DNA of 64,000 bases from Asterias amurensis (lineage: Eukaryota; Echinodermata; Asteroidea; Forcipulatida; Asteriidae). This document shows, in pieces, positions 61,028-64,000 of the stretch (the stretch's first letter is position 1; the number at the start of each line of letters is the position of its first letter). The position numbers were made by a program, and so were the translations under genes. The notes under the pieces are model-generated. The model saw nothing but the letters and a program-made list of their open reading frames with translations, did not search any database and had not been told where the DNA came from. The stretch lies in contig NC_092665.1 in the NCBI RefSeq assembly GCF_032118995.1, positions 12,752,512-12,816,511 on the forward strand. The letters run 5' to 3'.

Positions 61028-63600
61028 TCATCTTAGGTTGATGTCCATTGTCAAATTGAGTCTCTCCCAATCTGTAGATTGAAAAAAAATCGAACCATTA
61101 AATTATTGTAAGATCACTCTCACCGACTGTTTTCAAAGTGGTTGGCTAACAAGAATCTAAAATGTACCTCCTTCATCCCAACCCCAATTTTCATTTTCTG
61201 GTGTCTCTCGTCTTAAAGTGGTCTATATCACCGGACCCAAGCCCTGGCGCTGTCAGCAGAAGAGTGTGGGGGTTGATTCTCGGTCACAACACTTGTGCCC
61301 TCTGAGCAAGGGTTTTTACTATAACTTCTTTGTAAACAGTTTGGGAGGTATAATGTGAAGGGGTTACTGCTTCAGCCCCAGGAGTAGGTTGCAACATGCC
61401 CCTGGTGAATGTTAAGTGTAGCCCTCACCTTGAAGTGGCCCTCAAGGTGGCCTTGTGATGTTAGGTGATCTCTCGTAACACCTTTTTTTTTTTTACAAAT
61501 CAAAAATGGGTATGTCTAATTGTTCAACTTTTCAGTCCTATGCATTTGTGATTAATTGTGGACTACATCTCCAACTGTTGGTATCAATTTGTATCCAAAC
61601 AACCGAGGTGAGAGTGAAGTGTCAAGTAAGTGTCAGCCTGAAACTTACTTGAAAGAAAGCATTCTAGAACTTTGAAAACTCAATTCAATTTTGTCTAAGC
61701 AAAAACATCATTGAGAAGTGAGAATTTAAAAAGTTATTATAAGTTATTCCTCTGAAAACTTCAAGTCCCATGAGTAGGAGATTTAGTTTGTGGATATAAT
61801 GTATGCTTCACGCAGCTTGGGGTGAGGTCTCTCTTTTGGTAATTCTTTCAAAATTTTACATTGTAGTAATTTAAACTGGAAATAGAACTGGCTAGCCTGT
61901 TGCAAACAGGACCACGGTATAAATGCACAAAAAAAGTTAATGGCCTGATGTTTCGACACTAGCAGAGTCTTGATTGAAGGCTACCATAAAAGACTCTACT
62001 AGGTTTGAAACTTTAGGTCATTAACTATTATTTGCATTAATAAAAAGAAAATGCTTTACCGATTTCCCTGCTGAAGTTCAAACTGCTAGACTGCATCAAT
62101 GAAGTAGCATCACCTTCGGTATCTGTGCTAATGAAGATGTTCTGAAGACAAACAAGGAAAAGCTGATAGTTATAAAAATTAAACTATATATTTATCAACT
62201 TAAACTTTTTCCAGTTGCTCAAGAATTTCGGTCCAATGCCTGTGAATTTATCTGTGGACTTTCTAATGTTTAGCAATAATATATCCAAACAACTTGAGAT
62301 GAAAGGTATAGTTTTTTAAATAGATTTTAGCAAAACATTTCATCAAATTATTTCTATTATAAACAACATCAACTTTAGGGTTGCTCCTTTGAAGATTTAA
62401 AGTCCAATGAGTGAGAGCATAATTTTTGTTATGATTGCCTCCAAATTTGTGTACCAATGTAGCTTAGGCGAGAGATATTTTGGAGAAAAAAAAACTCTTT
62501 TGATAATTTACACCTGTGAAATAGTCTGTAGATTTTTTTGGGGGAAAGGAGAACTTTAGAACTCATTAAATTCGATCCAAGCTTTTCACAGCTTTGTTAT
62601 TTTGTGCTTATGTTAAGATACACCAACTGTGAAGGCTAGTCTTTGACAATTACCAATAGTGTCTGTTGCCTTTAATAATTCTTTTCCAGTCAAACCTTGT
62701 CATACTTATAATGATACATTACCAAATTCCTTGCCAGGCCCACAGTTGAAACTGGCAGACTACGTCAATGAAGAGCAGTCCTTGAGAAGTCCATCAGCTC
62801 AGATATTCTATCTGCCAATGAAGAAGGTCTGAAGAAGTTTTTGAAAAAAGGGTACATTTATAAACCATCTAGACCAATCGTGATGAACGTAAATTAGTTG
62901 CTTCTGGAAAGATTTTCTCAGTCCAATGCCAAAGGACTTATTGTGGAGTATTGCTTCCAAGTGCATCAGATAAATCTTAACAACTTGAGATGAGAGATAG
63001 TTTGTAGAATCATTTTCAGTTAAAAGAAAGTATTTTAGAACTTACAATTGTACCATCATAATTTAATAAAAGCAGCTTAGGGCCAGAGAAGGTTCCTAAA
63101 AGCTCCTTTGTGGTCAATCACCAACATTTTATAATAACCTTGTAACTTAAACTGATACAATACCCAACTTCCTGCCACGCTTGAAGTGAAAACTGCCAGG
63201 CTGCATCAACGAAGAGTATCTGAAAAAAAAAAAGTTCAGAAGAATTATAAACCATGTCAAGTTGAACTTCACTGTAACTTACCCAAACTTATACGTTACC
63301 CAAATTCCTGCCACCTTGAAGTGAAAACTGCCAGACTGCATCAACGAAGAGTATCTGAAAAAAAACCAAAGTTCAGAAGATATTATAAACCATGTCTAGT
63401 TGAACTTCCCTGTAACTTACCCAAACTTACAAACTTAGCTGCAGGCAGTGAATGAGATAACTGTAATTATGTGGTAGGAGTAAGGTTTAAGGGTTGGCTA
63501 AACCATACTATTACCTCATGCCTTACTAGTCATCTCTACCTGTCCTACAACCTACAAGGTTGAAGTTCCATCTGCTGAATGGAATCAAGTTGCAATCTGT
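61028..63600 (-). CDS. Tandem exon-like units, probable 3' end of an unrecognised gene or lncRNA
   Basis: On the minus strand, units with an AG acceptor and a shared core (TTGATGCAGTCTGGCAGTTT or close) occur near 63545-63600, 63310-63358, 63180-63225, 62732-62838 and 62060-62141. Flanking intronic blocks are duplicated too (for example TCCAAACAAC, TTTGAAGATTTAAAGTCC-type runs), so whole exon-intron units were copied. The 62060-62141 exon is open throughout (NIFISTDTEGDATSLMQ...) and joins in phase to 61028-61071, giving SREIDWERLNLTMDINLR and a stop. The 62732 unit has stops in the matching frame. The product is not recognised. Coding status is uncertain, and exact 5' exons may lie beyond the window. 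Confidence 0.33.
61215..61345 (+). mobile_element. SINE-2 fragment
   Basis: GAGTGTGGGGGTTGATTCTC followed by ACACTTGTGCCCTCTGAGCA resembles the B box and following segment of SINE-2, diverged. Confidence 0.4.
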
Positions 63601-63922
63601 AAAAAAAAAAAAACAATTATTAGTTGTGAAAATGGAAAGTGATTTCTTGAAATGAAAGGGGAAGAAACGGGGGTTACTGCTGCGAAAAGAAAGGTGGTTA
63701 TTGCTGTGAAAAGAACGGTTGTTATTATAGGAACGTCTATACCCTGACCCTACTCCTAGAACTATTTCGGTTTTGTCCGCTATCGTCTCCCATAAGACGA
63801 TTTAAAGACAAAACTGAAATAGTTCTAGGACCTGACCTTACCTATGATCAGGTGATACTTAACCTGTTTGGCAATCAATGTGGACTTCCGGTTGTTCAAA
63901 ACATCTCTATCTGGTACATCAT

Positions 63923-64000
63923 TAAGGCCCGGTCAAACAGGCCCCGATAATGAGAACGATAAAAATGCACGCCCTCGATTGGTTGAAATGCTCCACGCAG
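63923..64000. mobile_element. Foldback element cut by the right edge
   Basis: TAAGGCCCGGTCAAACAGGC, then GCACGCCCTCGATTGGTTGA and CTCCACGCAG, matches the complement of 13202-13371. The right half lies outside the window. Confidence 0.6.

Overview
The window is nuclear DNA from an animal. It has long introns with GT-AG splice sites, proteins collinear with vertebrate orthologues, A+T-rich non-coding sequence, and many short non-autonomous transposons and satellites. The proteins and the mix of foldback MITEs and tRNA-derived SINEs suggest an invertebrate deuterostome, most likely an echinoderm such as a sea star. That placement is inference, not proof.

Layout: (1) 97-3651, minus strand: the first six coding exons of selenocysteine lyase (SCLY); the gene leaves the window on the left. 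(2) 3652-4553: a short divergent promoter region shared with (3) 4554-24380, plus strand: a complete 15-exon 6-phosphogluconate dehydrogenase (PGD) gene encoding 482 residues. Its intron 1 holds a candidate second first exon in the same splice phase. Its intron 13 holds a tandem array of decayed copies of exon 14. (4) 27113-28741: a 30-bp minisatellite between direct repeats. (5) 29634-43697, plus strand: a complete 15-exon gene for a 755-residue protein with an Hsp90/Hsp70-clamp TPR domain and a C-terminal MYND zinc finger; I cannot name an orthologue. (6) 43694-48815: a 38-bp minisatellite starting at that gene's stop codon, followed by a 48-49-bp satellite carrying an 18-bp perfect palindrome. 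(7) 50317-57800, minus strand: a complete 9-exon FTSJ1 tRNA 2'-O-methyltransferase gene encoding 343 residues. A promoter-like island lies in one of its introns. (8) 61028-63600: exon-like, tandemly duplicated units on the minus strand, probably the 3' end of an unrecognised gene or lncRNA.

Coding exons were placed by splice consensus, unbroken phase across every junction, and alignment by eye to remembered family sequences. PGD (1449 nt), the TPR-MYND gene (2268 nt) and FTSJ1 (1032 nt) each sum to a whole number of codons ending in a stop. The genes share no pathway. PGD supplies NADPH and ribulose 5-phosphate, SCLY recycles selenium, and FTSJ1 modifies the tRNA anticodon loop. SCLY and PGD are head to head and could share regulation.

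The most notable non-genic feature is a set of related MITEs, all beginning TTAAAG and flanked by TTAA, which have invaded most introns; one sits inside a 5' splice site. The most interesting observations are the alternative PGD first exon, the exon-14 array, the palindromic satellite that may be part of a 3' UTR, and the TPR-MYND protein.
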